From: Pseudomonas sp. TH31
GTDB lineage: Bacteria > Pseudomonadota > Gammaproteobacteria > Pseudomonadales > Pseudomonadaceae
Direction: 5' to 3'
Assembly: GCF_016650815.1 (NCBI RefSeq)
Contig: NZ_JAEKEZ010000006.1
Coordinates: 565,501 to 629,500, forward strand
DNA length: 64,000 bases
Position 1 is the first letter of the stretch. The number at the start of each line of letters is the position of its first letter. The notes under the pieces are model-generated. The model was not told the origin of the DNA, did not search any database, and was given only the letters and a program-made list of their open reading frames with translations. The position numbers and the translations under genes were made by a program. Of the stretch, positions 55,238-64,000 are shown in pieces.

Positions 55238-55396
55238 GTAGCAGCTGGCGCAGCCTGCGTTTGGTTCGGACCGCGTTCGGACGCAGCAGTCGTAAACCTG
55301 AGCAGCGGATTTTCCTGTTAAACCACGTAACGCCCATTCACGACTGCTTCGTCCGAACGCGGCCCGAACCAAACGCAGCCTTCGGCAGCGGCTACA
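55238..55396. repeat. Large inverted-repeat element, second copy
   Basis: Left arm GTAGCAGCTGGCGCAGCCTG...TTCGGACGCAGCAGTCGT and inverted right arm, with a 47-base unrelated spacer. Same arms as 43044-43204 with about a few substitutions. Its right end overlaps the last codon and stop (TAG) of the GGDEF/EAL gene, so that stop lies within the repeat. Confidence 0.85.
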
Positions 55397-58199
55397 GGAG
55401 ATTCGTGTCGTGACGCAGGAGCTCAGCCAGATCGGCGGCTTCCACCGGCCGACTGATCAAATAACCCTGCACTTCATCGCAGTGCTCGGCCTTCAAAAAC
55501 GCCAGTTGCTCTTCTCGCTCCACACCTTCAGCCACGACCTTCAGCGACAAGCCGTGAGCCATCGCGATGATCGCCCGGGTGATCGCCGCATCCTCACCGC
55601 CCTCCCCCACCCCACGGATAAACGCCTGATCGATCTTCACGTAATCCACCGGAATGCGCTTGAGGTAGCTCAGCGACGAATACCCGGTGCCAAAATCGTC
55701 GATCGCCAGCTTTACGCCCAGATCGCGCAACTGCTGGAAGGTCGCGATGATGTGTTCGACGCTGTCCAGCAACTGGCTTTCGGTGAGTTCCAGTTCCAGG
55801 TAATGCGGCGCCAGGCCTGTCTCCTCAAGCACCTGACGCACCAGGCTGACCAGTTTGCCCTGACGCAACTGATGCACCGACAGATTGACCGACACGCGGA
55901 TCGGCTCAAGCCCCTGTCGCTGCCACTCGCAGGCTTGCCAGCAGGCCTGACGCAACACGAACTCGCCAATCGGGCCAATCAGCCCGATTTCCTCGGCCAG
56001 CCCGATGAAATCCCCCGGCGGCACCCGGCCCATGGTCGGATGGTCCCAGCGCACCAGGGCTTCGGCAGCATTCAGCCGGCCGGAGGCGAGGCACAGCTTC
56101 GGCTGGTAAAACACCTTTAGCTGCTTTTCTTCGATGGCTTTGCGCAGTTGGTTTTCCAGCTGAAAACGCTCAAGGGTGCTGGCTTGCAGGCTGTCGGTGT
56201 AGAACTGGAAGTTGTTGCCGCCCAAATGTTTGGCATGTTGCATGGCCATGTTCGACTGACTGACCAACGCGGAAATTTCTCGCGCGTTGTCCGGCAACAT
56301 GCTGATGCCCATGGACGCGCTGACCACCAGCTCATGGCCGTCGATCGTTATTGGCAAGCGCAGCTTGGTCGACAAGCGAGTCGCCACCCGTGCCAGGCTC
56401 GACAGGTTGCCGTAGGCATCGAATAGCACGGCGAACTCATCGCCGGAGAGCCGTGCAATGGTGTCCGCCTCGGGCAACGCATTGACCAGTCGCCGAGCCA
56501 TTTTCTGCAACAACTGGTCGGCAACTTCATGGCCAAGACTGTCATTGAGCAACTTGAAACGATCGAGATTGATGTGCAGCAGTGCCAGACTGCGCCGGCC
56601 GCCCTGACGCACTCGCAGATGGGCCTCGCGCAACCGTTCGCGGAACAGCGAGCGGTTGGCCAGGCCCGTGAGTTCGTCGTAACGGGTCAGGTAGCGCATG
56701 CGTTCTTCGGATTCGCGCCGGGCGGAAAGATCGGCGAAGAAGCCGACAATATGACTGACCTTTCCCCGGGAGTCGCGCACAGCATTCAGTTGCAGCCACT
56801 GCGGATAGAGCTCGCCGTTCTTGCGGGTTTCCACCAGCTCGCCTTGCCAACTGCCCTGTTGCTCCAGCGCCTGATGAATGGTCGTGTAGTGCCGGCGGGC
56901 ATCCCGGCTGCAAGGCAACTCGACGACATTACGTCCGAGCATGTCTTCGATGTCGTAGCCAGTCACCCGGCTGAAGGCTTGGTTAATGGCGATCAGCGCG
57001 TAATTCGGGTCGAAGATCACAATGCCTTCGCTGGCCGCTTCGAACACCGTCGCCGCCAGTTGCCGTTGCTCCTCCTGGACTTTGCTGGCACTGATGTCGC
57101 GGCGGGTGCCAACCATACGGATCACCCGGCCATTTTCACTTCGCTCCACCGCCCGGCCACGGTCTTCGATCCAGACCCAATGGCCGTCGCCATGCCGCAC
57201 GCGGTATTCGATCTGATAATCCTCGGTGCGACCCTTCAAGTGCTCGACCAGCGCGCGTTTGAGGGACGGTACGTCGTCAGGGTGCAGCCGCGGCCGCAGA
57301 TGGCTGAGCATGGCAGTCACGTACTCCGGCGCCAGGCCGAACAGTTCCTGAATCTGGGTGTGATGGACCTCATCGGTTTGCAGGTTCCAGTCCCACAGCC
57401 CCAGTTCGCTGGCCTTCAGTGCCAACGCTAGACGGGCTTCGCTCTTGCTCAAGGCTTGGGTGGCGGCGCTGAGCTCATGACCGCGCTCGGCAACGCGATT
57501 TTCCAGTTCGACCTGGGCTTCACGCAATTCGTCTTCGGCGCGGCGGCGCTGGTCGATTTCCTTGGCCAGTTCATGATTGAGTTGGTCGCCCTGGCTTTGA
57601 GCGAGCTGCAAATGCTCGATCAACGCCTGATTCTGGAAGCGCCGCAACAAGCCGCGATCAATCAGCCGATTGACCTGCCAGGCCACCACGCTCAACGCCC
57701 CCAGCAGAATCAGCCCGAACCAGCCCCACCCATGCTGTTGTTCATCGCCGCCCCAAAACATATAGCCAATGGCCGGCAGCAGACAGGGTAGGGTAAAGGA
57801 GAGAAACGCCGGCAGGCTGACCGCGTAGGCCACGCTGGCCGAGAGTGCCGCAGCGCCGATCAGGCCGAACACCCAGGCTTGCTGGATAAACGTGTCGGCG
57901 GGCACCAGGGCAATGCCGGCACCAGCAAGGGTCAGGCCCGTCATGGCCGAGCCCAGCAAAAACATACGAATCCAGATCGGATGGGCCTGACGATTGGGAA
58001 TCGCCGAATCAAAGGCTGCCACTTGGATCACGCGCAGCGCCACCAGCGACAACAACCAGACCAGCCAGATGCTGACCAGGAAATAGCGCTGCGGGCTCCA
58101 GAGCAAACCGGCGCAGACCAGACCGTTGATCAGCATGAACAGCGTCGGCAACAGCGAGCCCTGGTAAAGCAGGCGCGTGCGTTCGACCGCCATTTCCAT
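55392..58199 (-). CDS. GGDEF-EAL cyclic-di-GMP protein with membrane and PAS domains
   Basis: About 935 residues from ATG 58199 (MEMAVERTRLLYQGSLLPTL). Six or so helices lie in residues 15-195, then a coiled coil (LNHELAKEIDQRRRAEDELR), two PAS domains (GLWDWNLQTDEVHHTQIQEL; VFEAASEGIVIFDPNYALIA), a GGDEF domain whose site reads SGDEF (IARLSGDEFAVLFDAYG) and an EAL domain with the motif as EALVRW and later DDFGTGYSSLSYLKRIPVD. Probably made to degrade, or to make, c-di-GMP. The start is uncertain: a frame from ATG 58264 (MTLSTDLSGPSVEP) joins it if one C is missing at 58220-58225. Confidence 0.9.
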   Translation of the reverse strand: MEMAVERTRLLYQGSLLPTLFMLINGLVCAGLLWSPQRYFLVSIWLVWLLSLVALRVIQVAAFDSAIPNRQAHPIWIRMFLLGSAMTGLTLAGAGIALVPADTFIQQAWVFGLIGAAALSASVAYAVSLPAFLSFTLPCLLPAIGYMFWGGDEQQHGWGWFGLILLGALSVVAWQVNRLIDRGLLRRFQNQALIEHLQLAQSQGDQLNHELAKEIDQRRRAEDELREAQVELENRVAERGHELSAATQALSKSEARLALALKASELGLWDWNLQTDEVHHTQIQELFGLAPEYVTAMLSHLRPRLHPDDVPSLKRALVEHLKGRTEDYQIEYRVRHGDGHWVWIEDRGRAVERSENGRVIRMVGTRRDISASKVQEEQRQLAATVFEAASEGIVIFDPNYALIAINQAFSRVTGYDIEDMLGRNVVELPCSRDARRHYTTIHQALEQQGSWQGELVETRKNGELYPQWLQLNAVRDSRGKVSHIVGFFADLSARRESEERMRYLTRYDELTGLANRSLFRERLREAHLRVRQGGRRSLALLHINLDRFKLLNDSLGHEVADQLLQKMARRLVNALPEADTIARLSGDEFAVLFDAYGNLSSLARVATRLSTKLRLPITIDGHELVVSASMGISMLPDNAREISALVSQSNMAMQHAKHLGGNNFQFYTDSLQASTLERFQLENQLRKAIEEKQLKVFYQPKLCLASGRLNAAEALVRWDHPTMGRVPPGDFIGLAEEIGLIGPIGEFVLRQACWQACEWQRQGLEPIRVSVNLSVHQLRQGKLVSLVRQVLEETGLAPHYLELELTESQLLDSVEHIIATFQQLRDLGVKLAIDDFGTGYSSLSYLKRIPVDYVKIDQAFIRGVGEGGEDAAITRAIIAMAHGLSLKVVAEGVEREEQLAFLKAEHCDEVQGYLISRPVEAADLAELLRHDTNLL

Positions 58200-58522
58200 G
58201 GCGTACTGTTTGCGGATGACCCGGGCTCCACAGAAGGGCCCGACAGGTCGGTGCTGAGGGTCATAGGCAATTTTCTTGTTCTTATAATGAGCGTGGTGAG
58301 CCCGAATTGTGCACGGAGCATACACAAGCAATGGCCGGGACCAAACTGCCCCGGATCATAAAATCGACAAAATTCCGCTCTCCGGTTACCCCCTCAAAAC
58401 CCTGGGAACGAGCCCCGCCCACGCCTGCAGCCAGTGACCGACCGGTCGTCCTCCCTTCATCTTTCATCGGCTAAATCAAAGCGGGGTTTGCCCGGTGTGG
58501 CGCTGCCCCCTAGAATGCCCCG

Positions 58523-60708
58523 ATGCGCGATGATCTCTCCCTTCTGCTGAACTCCCTCAACGATGCCCAACGCCAGGCCGTAGCTGCCTCCGTGGGTCGT
58601 CAGTTGGTCCTGGCCGGTGCTGGTTCCGGTAAAACCCGAGTGCTGGTGCACCGTATCGCCTGGTTGATCCAGGTCGAAAACGCCTCGCCCCACTCGATCC
58701 TGTCGGTGACTTTCACCAACAAGGCCGCTGCCGAGATGCGTCATCGCATCGAGCAGTTGATGGGTATCAACCCGGCCGGCATGTGGGTCGGCACCTTCCA
58801 CGGCCTGGCGCACCGCTTGCTGCGGGCGCACTGGCAGGAAGCCGGGCTGAGCCAGACTTTCCAGATTCTCGACAGCGACGACCAGCAGCGGCTGGTCAAG
58901 CGGGTGATCCGCGAGCTGGGCCTGGATGAGCAACGGTGGCCGGTCCGTCAGGCCCAGTGGTTCATCAACGGGCAGAAAGACGAAGGCCTGCGTCCGCAAC
59001 ACATTCAAGCCAGTGGCGACCTGTTCCTGGCGACCATGCGCAGCATTTATGAAGCCTACGAGGCCGCGTGCCTGCGCGCCGGCGTTATCGACTTCTCCGA
59101 ACTGCTGTTGCGTGCCCTCGACCTGTGGCGCGATAACCGGGTTTGCTGGCGCATTATCAAAAGCGCTTCCGGCACATTCTGGTGGACGAGTTCCAGGACA
59201 CCAACGCCGTGCAGTACGCCTGGTTGCGGCTGCTGGCCAAGGGCGGCGACAGCCTGATGGTGGTCGGCGACGACGACCAGTCGATCTACGGCTGGCGCGG
59301 GGCGAAAATCGAGAACATCTATCAGTACTCCGACGACTTCCCGGATGCTGAAACCATTCGTCTGGAGCAGAACTACCGTTCCACCGCCGGCATCCTCAAG
59401 GCTGCCAACGCCCTGATCGCCAACAACACCGGGCGCATGGGAAAAGAGCTGTGGACCGATGGCGGCGAAGGCGAAGCGATCAACCTGTATGCCGCATTCA
59501 ACGAACACGATGAAGCACGCTACGTGGTGGAAACCATCGAAAGCGCGCTGAAAACCGGCTTGGCTCGCAGCGATATCGCGATTTTGTACCGCTCCAACGC
59601 CCAATCGCGCGTGTTGGAAGAAGCCTTGCTGCGCGAGCGCATTCCGTACCGCATCTATGGCGGTCAGCGCTTCTTCGAACGGGCGGAAATCAAAAACGCC
59701 ATGGCCTACCTGCGTTTGCTGGAAGGTCGTGGCAACGATGCAGCGCTGGAGCGGGTGATCAACGTACCGGCCCGCGGCATTGGCGAAAAAACTGTCGAAG
59801 CGATTCGCGACCACGCGCGTCATAGCGATGTGTCGATGTGGGAAGCCATGCGTTTGCTGGTTGCCAACAAAGGCCTGACCGGTCGTGCTGCGGGCGCCTT
59901 GGGTGGATTTATCGAGCTGATCGAGAACCTCGCCGCCAAGTGCATGGACATGCCACTGCACCTGATGACCCAGACGGTCATCGAGCAGTCCGGGCTGATC
60001 GCTTATCACGAAGCGGAAAAAGGCGAGAAGGGCCAGGCCCGGGTAGAAAACCTTGAGGAACTGGTCAGCGCTGCGCGCAATTTCGAGAACGCCGAAGAAG
60101 AAGACGAGGACCTGACGCCTCTAGCGGCGTTCCTCGGCCACGCGTCCCTGGAAGCCGGCGACACTCAGGCCGACGAGCACGAAGACAGCATTCAACTGAT
60201 GACCCTGCACAGCGCCAAAGGCCTTGAGTTCCCTTACGTGTTCCTGGTGGGCATGGAAGAAGGTCTGTTCCCGCACAAGATGAGCCTGGAAGAACCCGGC
60301 CGTCTTGAAGAGGAACGCCGCCTGGCCTACGTCGGCATCACTCGGGCCATGCAGAACCTGGTCATGACCTACGCTGAAACGCGACGCCTGTACGGCAGCG
60401 AGACCTACAACAAGGTCTCGCGTTTCGTACGTGAAGTGCCAAAAGGCCTGATTCAGGAAGTGCGGCTGTCCAACAGCGTCAGCCGTCCGTTCGGCGGTGG
60501 CCAGCAGCAGAGTTCCAGCAGTTTGTTTGGCGGCAGCGAAATCCCGGACACCGGCTTCAGCCTCGGCCAGGCCGTTCGGCATTCGGTGTTTGGCGACGGC
60601 GTGATCCTGAACTTCGAAGGCGCCGGGGCCCAGGCTCGGGTGCAGGTGAATTTTGGCGAAGGCAGCAAGTGGCTGATGCTTGGCTATGCCAAGCTGGAAG
60701 CCATATAA
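58523..60708 (+). CDS. uvrD: UvrD, DNA helicase II (single-base frameshift)
   Basis: One base restored gives 728 residues, the UvrD length. SF1 motifs in order: Q-motif LNDAQRQAVAA, Walker A LAGAGSGKTRVLVHRIAWL, TFTNKAAAEMRHRIE, HILVDEFQDTNAVQYAW (DEFQ box), MVVGDDDQSIYGWRGAKIEN, LEQNYRSTAGILKAANALI, LMTLHSAKGLEFPYVFLVG and RLAYVGITRAMQNLVMT. It unwinds DNA in mismatch and excision repair. The break is at 59137-59141, CCGGG for CCCGGG, restoring LWRDNPGLLAHYQKRFRHI. A single gene divergent from the GGDEF/EAL gene. Confidence 0.95.
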
Positions 60709-60713
60709 GGCTA

Positions 60714-60788
60714 AAAAGATCGCAGGCTTCGCCAGCTCCTACGGGGTTCGCATATACCTGTAGGAGCTGCCGAAGGCTGCGATCTTTT
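60714..60788. repeat. REP-type inverted repeat (GATCGCAGCCTTCGGCAGC family)
   Basis: Left arm AAGATCGCAGGCTTCGCCAG is diverged by two bases from the right arm CTGCCGAAGGCTGCGATCTT. A truncated single arm lies at 62888-62916. Confidence 0.85.
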
Positions 60789-60821
60789 CCAAGGCCACCT
60801 CTCTTCTCTTGAAGGACGACA

Positions 60822-61268
60822 ATGCTCATGGGCTCAGGCTTCTTTTCTTCCTGGACATTCTGGGCCCTGTTGTCAGCGGCATTCGCCGCCATGACGGCGA
60901 TTTTCGCGAAGATCGGCATCGAAAACGTCAACTCCGACTTCGCCACCCTCCTGCGCACCATTGTGGTGTTGGTCAGCCTGGCCTTGATTTTGTACGCCAC
61001 GGGCCAATATCAGTCATTAGGATCGATCTCTGCCAAGAGTTACCTGTTCCTGCTGCTATCGGGACTGGCAACCGGTGCCTCATGGATTTGCTACTTCCGC
61101 GCGCTGAAACTCGGCCCGGCCTCGCTGGTCGCTCCGGTGGACAAGCTCAGCGTGGTACTGGTGGCCGTCCTCGGCGTGATCCTGCTGGACGAGAAGCTCG
61201 ACCTGCGCCAATGGGGCGGTATCGGTCTGATCACAGCCGGAGTGGTCATGCTGGCGTTGCGACGCTGA
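60822..61268 (+). CDS. Single-domain EamA (DMT) membrane protein
   Basis: 148 residues, MLMGSGFFSSWTFWALLSAA, with GAAGGACGACA upstream. One EamA domain, about five helices: FAKIGIENVNSDFATLLRTI, YLFLLLSGLATGASWICYFR, LGPASLVAPVDKLSVVLVAV and a last helix after the EKLDLRQWGG loop. Half-size DMT proteins of this kind may work as dimers; substrate unknown. The WICYFRALKLGPA stretch is the usual EamA repeat feature. Confidence 0.85.
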   Translation: MLMGSGFFSSWTFWALLSAAFAAMTAIFAKIGIENVNSDFATLLRTIVVLVSLALILYATGQYQSLGSISAKSYLFLLLSGLATGASWICYFRALKLGPASLVAPVDKLSVVLVAVLGVILLDEKLDLRQWGGIGLITAGVVMLALRR

Positions 61269-61445
61269 GCAAACTTCCGGCAGAACCTATCCACTTTTCC
61301 TACAGACAAAAGTACATGGCCTTCTTGCCCCGACTTAGCTGAACGCAACCTGTCAGGCAAAAGCCCGAAACACTCTGCCGCTAGCCAGTGTCACTTCAGC
61401 TGTGCAACATGGCGCGCGTGCCATCCACAAATGGGAATTCCCTTT

Positions 61446-62315
61446 ATGAAACGTTTTCTTAGCATCGCCATGGCGCTGTGCATCGGCCTGACGATGAGCC
61501 TCGACGCCAACGCCAAGCGCTTTGGTGGCGGCAAAAGCGTCGGCGCTGCGCCGACCCACCAAACCAGCCAAATGGCCCCTTCTTCCGCCGCGGGCGGCGC
61601 TGCGGCGACCGCTGGTGCTGCCGGTGCCGCGGGCGCTGCGGCCAAGGCCGGCGGTGCTTCGCGCTGGCTCGGTCCTCTGGCCGGTATCGCTGCCGGTGGC
61701 CTGCTGGCCTCCATGTTCATGGGTGGCGGCTTCCAGGGCATGCAAATCTTCGACATCCTGATCATGGCGGTCATCGCCTTCCTGATCTTCCGCTTCATCG
61801 CCGCCCGTCGCCGCAAGCAACAGGAGCACCTGGCTCCGGCTGGCGCGCCGATGCAGCGTGAAGTGTTCGAGAACCAGCCTGCCGGCGGTTCGATCTTCGG
61901 CGGTTCGGCTGCACCTGCTGCCGCTCGTCCGGTGATCAATGCTCCGGCCTGGTTCAATGAACAGAGCTTCATCGAAGCAGCCCGCAACCACTTCCAGTCC
62001 CTTCAGCAGCACTGGGACGCCAATGAAATGGACAAGATTGCCGAGTTCGTGACCCCGCAAATGCTGGAGTTCCTCAAGCGCGAGCGTGCCGATCTGGGCG
62101 AAAGCTTCCAGTCCACCTACATTGATAACCTCCAGGTACAACTGGACGGCGTGGATGATCGGGCGGACAAGACTATCGCCACCCTGACCTTCAGTGGTGT
62201 GTCGAAGACTTCGCGTTTCGACCAGGGCGAAGTGTTCAGCGAAAGCTGGAACATGGAACGTCCGCAGGGCGAAAACCAGCCTTGGCTGGTCGCCGGTATC
62301 CGCCAGAACGGCTGA
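61446..62315 (+). CDS. Tim44-like domain membrane protein
   Basis: 289 residues from ATG 61446 with a leader (MKRFLSIAMALCIGLTMSLD, cut after ANA). An Ala/Gly-rich stretch (SSAAGGAAATAGAAGAAGAA) is followed by two hydrophobic segments (WLGPLAGIAAGGLLASMFMG; FDILIMAVIAFLIFRFIA), an Arg/Lys-rich stop (ARRRKQQEH), a linker, and a C-terminal Tim44-like domain (SFIEAARNHFQSLQQHWDAN to LSGVSKTSR-like FSGVSKTSRFDQGE). Bacterial members are inner-membrane proteins of unsettled role. A terminator follows 44 nt after the stop. Confidence 0.88.
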   Translation: MKRFLSIAMALCIGLTMSLDANAKRFGGGKSVGAAPTHQTSQMAPSSAAGGAAATAGAAGAAGAAAKAGGASRWLGPLAGIAAGGLLASMFMGGGFQGMQIFDILIMAVIAFLIFRFIAARRRKQQEHLAPAGAPMQREVFENQPAGGSIFGGSAAPAAARPVINAPAWFNEQSFIEAARNHFQSLQQHWDANEMDKIAEFVTPQMLEFLKRERADLGESFQSTYIDNLQVQLDGVDDRADKTIATLTFSGVSKTSRFDQGEVFSESWNMERPQGENQPWLVAGIRQNG

Positions 62316-62357
62316 ACCGACGCGCGTTAAACCTGTCGCAATATTGGCGCAATCAAA

Positions 62358-62384
62358 ACCCCGGCCTCGGCCGGGGTTTTCTAT
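62358..62384 (+). terminator. Intrinsic terminator after the Tim44-like gene
   Basis: AAAACCCCGGCC-TC-GGCCGGGGTTTTC. Confidence 0.85.
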
Positions 62385-62462
62385 TTCGCGGTTGCATCTA
62401 TAGCGAGCTACTGTATAAACCGCCCCAACTAAACCGCGCCATCAAGCAAGAGGATCCCGGAC

Positions 62463-62870
62463 GTGGAAGAAATCATCGAACAACTGCGTGAAGCCAACGA
62501 ACCGGTACCGGTCCCCTTGGAGTTGCCCGACGAAGATCAGATCGTGGAAATCGAAGAACAACTGTTCATCGACATTCCGTTTGTCTTCAGAGAATTTTTG
62601 CTGACCGTCAGTGATGTGGTCTACGGTAGCCTGGAGCCGGTGACTGTCACCGACCCGCAATCCCACACCTACCTGCCGGACGTTGCCGCCAACGCCTGGG
62701 ACGCTGGCGTTGATCGCAGCATGATCCCGATCTGCCAGGACGGTGACGACTACTACCTGGTTGAAGAAGACGGCACCGTGGTGCTGTGGCAGGCCGAAGA
62801 AGAGCTGATCGCCGAAGAAACCTGGGAATCGGTGTGGCACTGGGCGCGGGACGTCTGGCTGGAAAGCTGA
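62463..62870 (+). CDS. SMI1/KNR4-family protein
   Basis: 135 residues from GTG 62463, preceded by AGAGGATCCC. Strongly acidic. SUKH-type pattern: EEQLFIDIPFVFREFLLTVS near residue 32 (the LP..YREFL helix), VVYGSLEPVTVTDPQSHTYL and ICQDGDDYYLVEEDGTVVLW near residue 90. SUKH proteins include immunity proteins for polymorphic toxins, but this gene has no adjacent toxin, and a housekeeping role is as likely. Confidence 0.88.
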   Translation: MEEIIEQLREANEPVPVPLELPDEDQIVEIEEQLFIDIPFVFREFLLTVSDVVYGSLEPVTVTDPQSHTYLPDVAANAWDAGVDRSMIPICQDGDDYYLVEEDGTVVLWQAEEELIAEETWESVWHWARDVWLES

Positions 62871-62922
62871 TCGAGCCTGACCTCTACCCGTAGCAGCTGC
62901 CGAAGGCTGCTACAGGGCAACG

Positions 62923-64000
62923 TTAATGCCCGGACGGGTCCTTGTGGTTGTCCAGGGTTTCCAGCAATGCCACCTGCATGCGTGTGTGCACCCGGATGAA
63001 CCAGCGCCAGAGCAGCGCCGCCACGGCGGCCGCGACGACGGCGATCAGTACCAGCAACTTGTTGGTCGGCAGAATACTGGCCGACAAGGCTGCCAGCAGC
63101 AGGAAAATCACCAGCAGCGAGAGGATCGGGATCACTTCGGCGATCACCCGACGTACTCGCTGCGTGTGGCGGCCCGCCATCTCTGGCTTCACACCCATTT
63201 CTGCCAATAGCATCGACAGTGCCTTGAGCTTGCGATAGGCCGCGATCAGGAACGGCAGCGACAACAGCAACGCCCCACCCCAGATCAACGCTTTCTGCCA
63301 ACTCGGGTCACTGATCCAGCCTTGCAGGTAGGCCGACATGCGCTCGGCGAAAAACGCGCCCGAGAAGAAAATCGCGATCACCAGCGCCAAATTTACGCCT
63401 ACCTGCAACAGAATCCGCCGAATCATCGACGCCAGCAGCGCGCCCTCGCCGTGTGGCTGAATGCTGCGCAGCCATTCGCCATACATCCCCAGCACGCGGC
63501 TCAGGCGCCGCGGCATGACCGCCGCCAGCTTGATCGACAGTGGGTCGGCCGCGCGGATCAGGTATGGCGTCAACAGCGTGGTCAGGACCGAGACCGCCAC
63601 GGCCACCGGATAAAGGAAGTTGCTGGTGACCTGCAAGGTCATGCCCAGCGCGGCGATGATGAAGGAAAATTCGCCAATCTGCGAAAGCCCCATCCCGACC
63701 CGCAGTGAAGTGCGTCCGTCATTACCGGCGATAAAGGCGCCGAGGCCACAGGACAACATCTTGCCCAGCACCACCGCCACGGTGATTACCGCAATTGGCC
63801 AGGCGTATTGCAGCAGGATCATAGGGTCGAGCATAAGCCCGATGGCGACGAAGAAGATCGCGCTGAACAGATCACGAACCGGCTCGATCAGTCGCTCAAT
63901 CTTCAACAACTGCCGGGACTCGGCCATGATCGCGCCAATCAGGAAGGCCCCGAGGACCATGCTGTATTCAAGCTTGACCACCAGTAGGCAAAAGCCGAAA
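62923..64000 (-). CDS. Cation:proton antiporter (CPA2/KefB-RosB type), C-terminal part, cut by window edge
   Basis: The frame is open to the right edge, so the N-terminus is missing; 359 residues are visible. It contains membrane helices typical of Na/H exchanger domains: MVLGAFLIGAIMAESRQLLK, DLFSAIFFVAIGLMLDPMIL, RVGMGLSQIGEFSFIIAALG, LYPVAVAVSVLTTLLTPYLI. A second multi-helix part follows (RRILLQVGVNLALVIAIFFS, SLLVIFLLLAALSASILP), and the tail is VALLETLDNHKDPSGH. It exchanges K+ or Na+ for protons. The ligand-binding TrkA-N domain of KefB is absent at this C-terminus, so it is a RosB-like rather than Kef-type protein. Confidence 0.88.
   Translation of the reverse strand, partial: FGFCLLVVKLEYSMVLGAFLIGAIMAESRQLLKIERLIEPVRDLFSAIFFVAIGLMLDPMILLQYAWPIAVITVAVVLGKMLSCGLGAFIAGNDGRTSLRVGMGLSQIGEFSFIIAALGMTLQVTSNFLYPVAVAVSVLTTLLTPYLIRAADPLSIKLAAVMPRRLSRVLGMYGEWLRSIQPHGEGALLASMIRRILLQVGVNLALVIAIFFSGAFFAERMSAYLQGWISDPSWQKALIWGGALLLSLPFLIAAYRKLKALSMLLAEMGVKPEMAGRHTQRVRRVIAEVIPILSLLVIFLLLAALSASILPTNKLLVLIAVVAAAVAALLWRWFIRVHTRMQVALLETLDNHKDPSGH

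Noticed and set aside
62463..62870. Immunity protein of a toxin system (SUKH family)
   Set aside because: No toxin or secretion gene lies nearby, so only the family assignment is kept.

Overview
The window is a chromosomal segment of a Pseudomonas, most likely of the P. fluorescens group. The reasons are: high GC coding DNA; the gene sets hup - rubredoxin reductase - rubredoxin - ubiCA - phoBR - phoU/pstBACS, purEK - LysR - aspA, and pycAB - LysR - RpiR - GGDEF/EAL - uvrD, whose order I remember from P. aeruginosa PAO1; and the many intergenic inverted repeats typical of fluorescent pseudomonads (cores GATCGCAGCCTTCGGCAGC and GCGGGCTTGCTCGCGAA). There are no rRNA, tRNA, IS or CRISPR signals.

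Layout. 1-9757 (minus): one end of a type VI secretion (T6SS) operon, tssA-tssB-tssC-tssE, then a visibly AT-richer accessory cassette (PAAR adaptor, putative Cys/His effector, membrane-anchored candidate immunity protein, four-helix membrane protein), then tssF-tssG-tssH (tssH runs off the left edge). 9758-10407: 650-bp gap with hairpins. 10408-13867: HU, rubredoxin reductase and rubredoxin (minus), ubiC-ubiA (plus). 13976-27563: phosphate region: phoB-phoR, a CorC-type protein, an M23 peptidase, a response regulator, phoU, pstB, pstA, pstC, pstS, with PHO boxes before phoB, pstC and pstS. 27814-33499: MFS transporter, thioesterase, mutarotase-like protein, small envelope proteins, purK-purE. 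33803-39420: LysR/aspA pair, alanine symporter, asparaginase. 39575-42974: AraC regulator, acetylpolyamine amidohydrolase and polyamine-binding protein. 43230-46650: MocR regulator divergent from a PaiB-like gene and two GNAT genes. 46750-49415: homocysteine methyltransferase divergent from an amino-acid ABC transporter lacking its ATPase. 49522-55091: two-subunit pyruvate carboxylase (pycB, pycA), its LysR regulator, a PA3496-like small gene and an RpiR regulator. 55392-64000: GGDEF/EAL protein, uvrD, EamA-like protein, Tim44-like protein, SMI1/KNR4 protein and a cation:proton antiporter cut by the right edge.

Main caveat. Ten genes are each broken by single missing bases (11 events, a twelfth suspected), always a deletion in a short homopolymer, and about half at a CCCGGG that now reads CCGGG or CCCGG. 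The genes include phoB, pstC, uvrD and tssG, and the protein continues perfectly in the next frame. I read these as uncorrected sequencing or assembly errors and annotate each gene as one CDS.

The parts most likely to be new are the effector cassette between tssE and tssF, a cluster of DnaA-box-like 12-bp repeats inside the MocR gene, and hairpins in the purEK leader.
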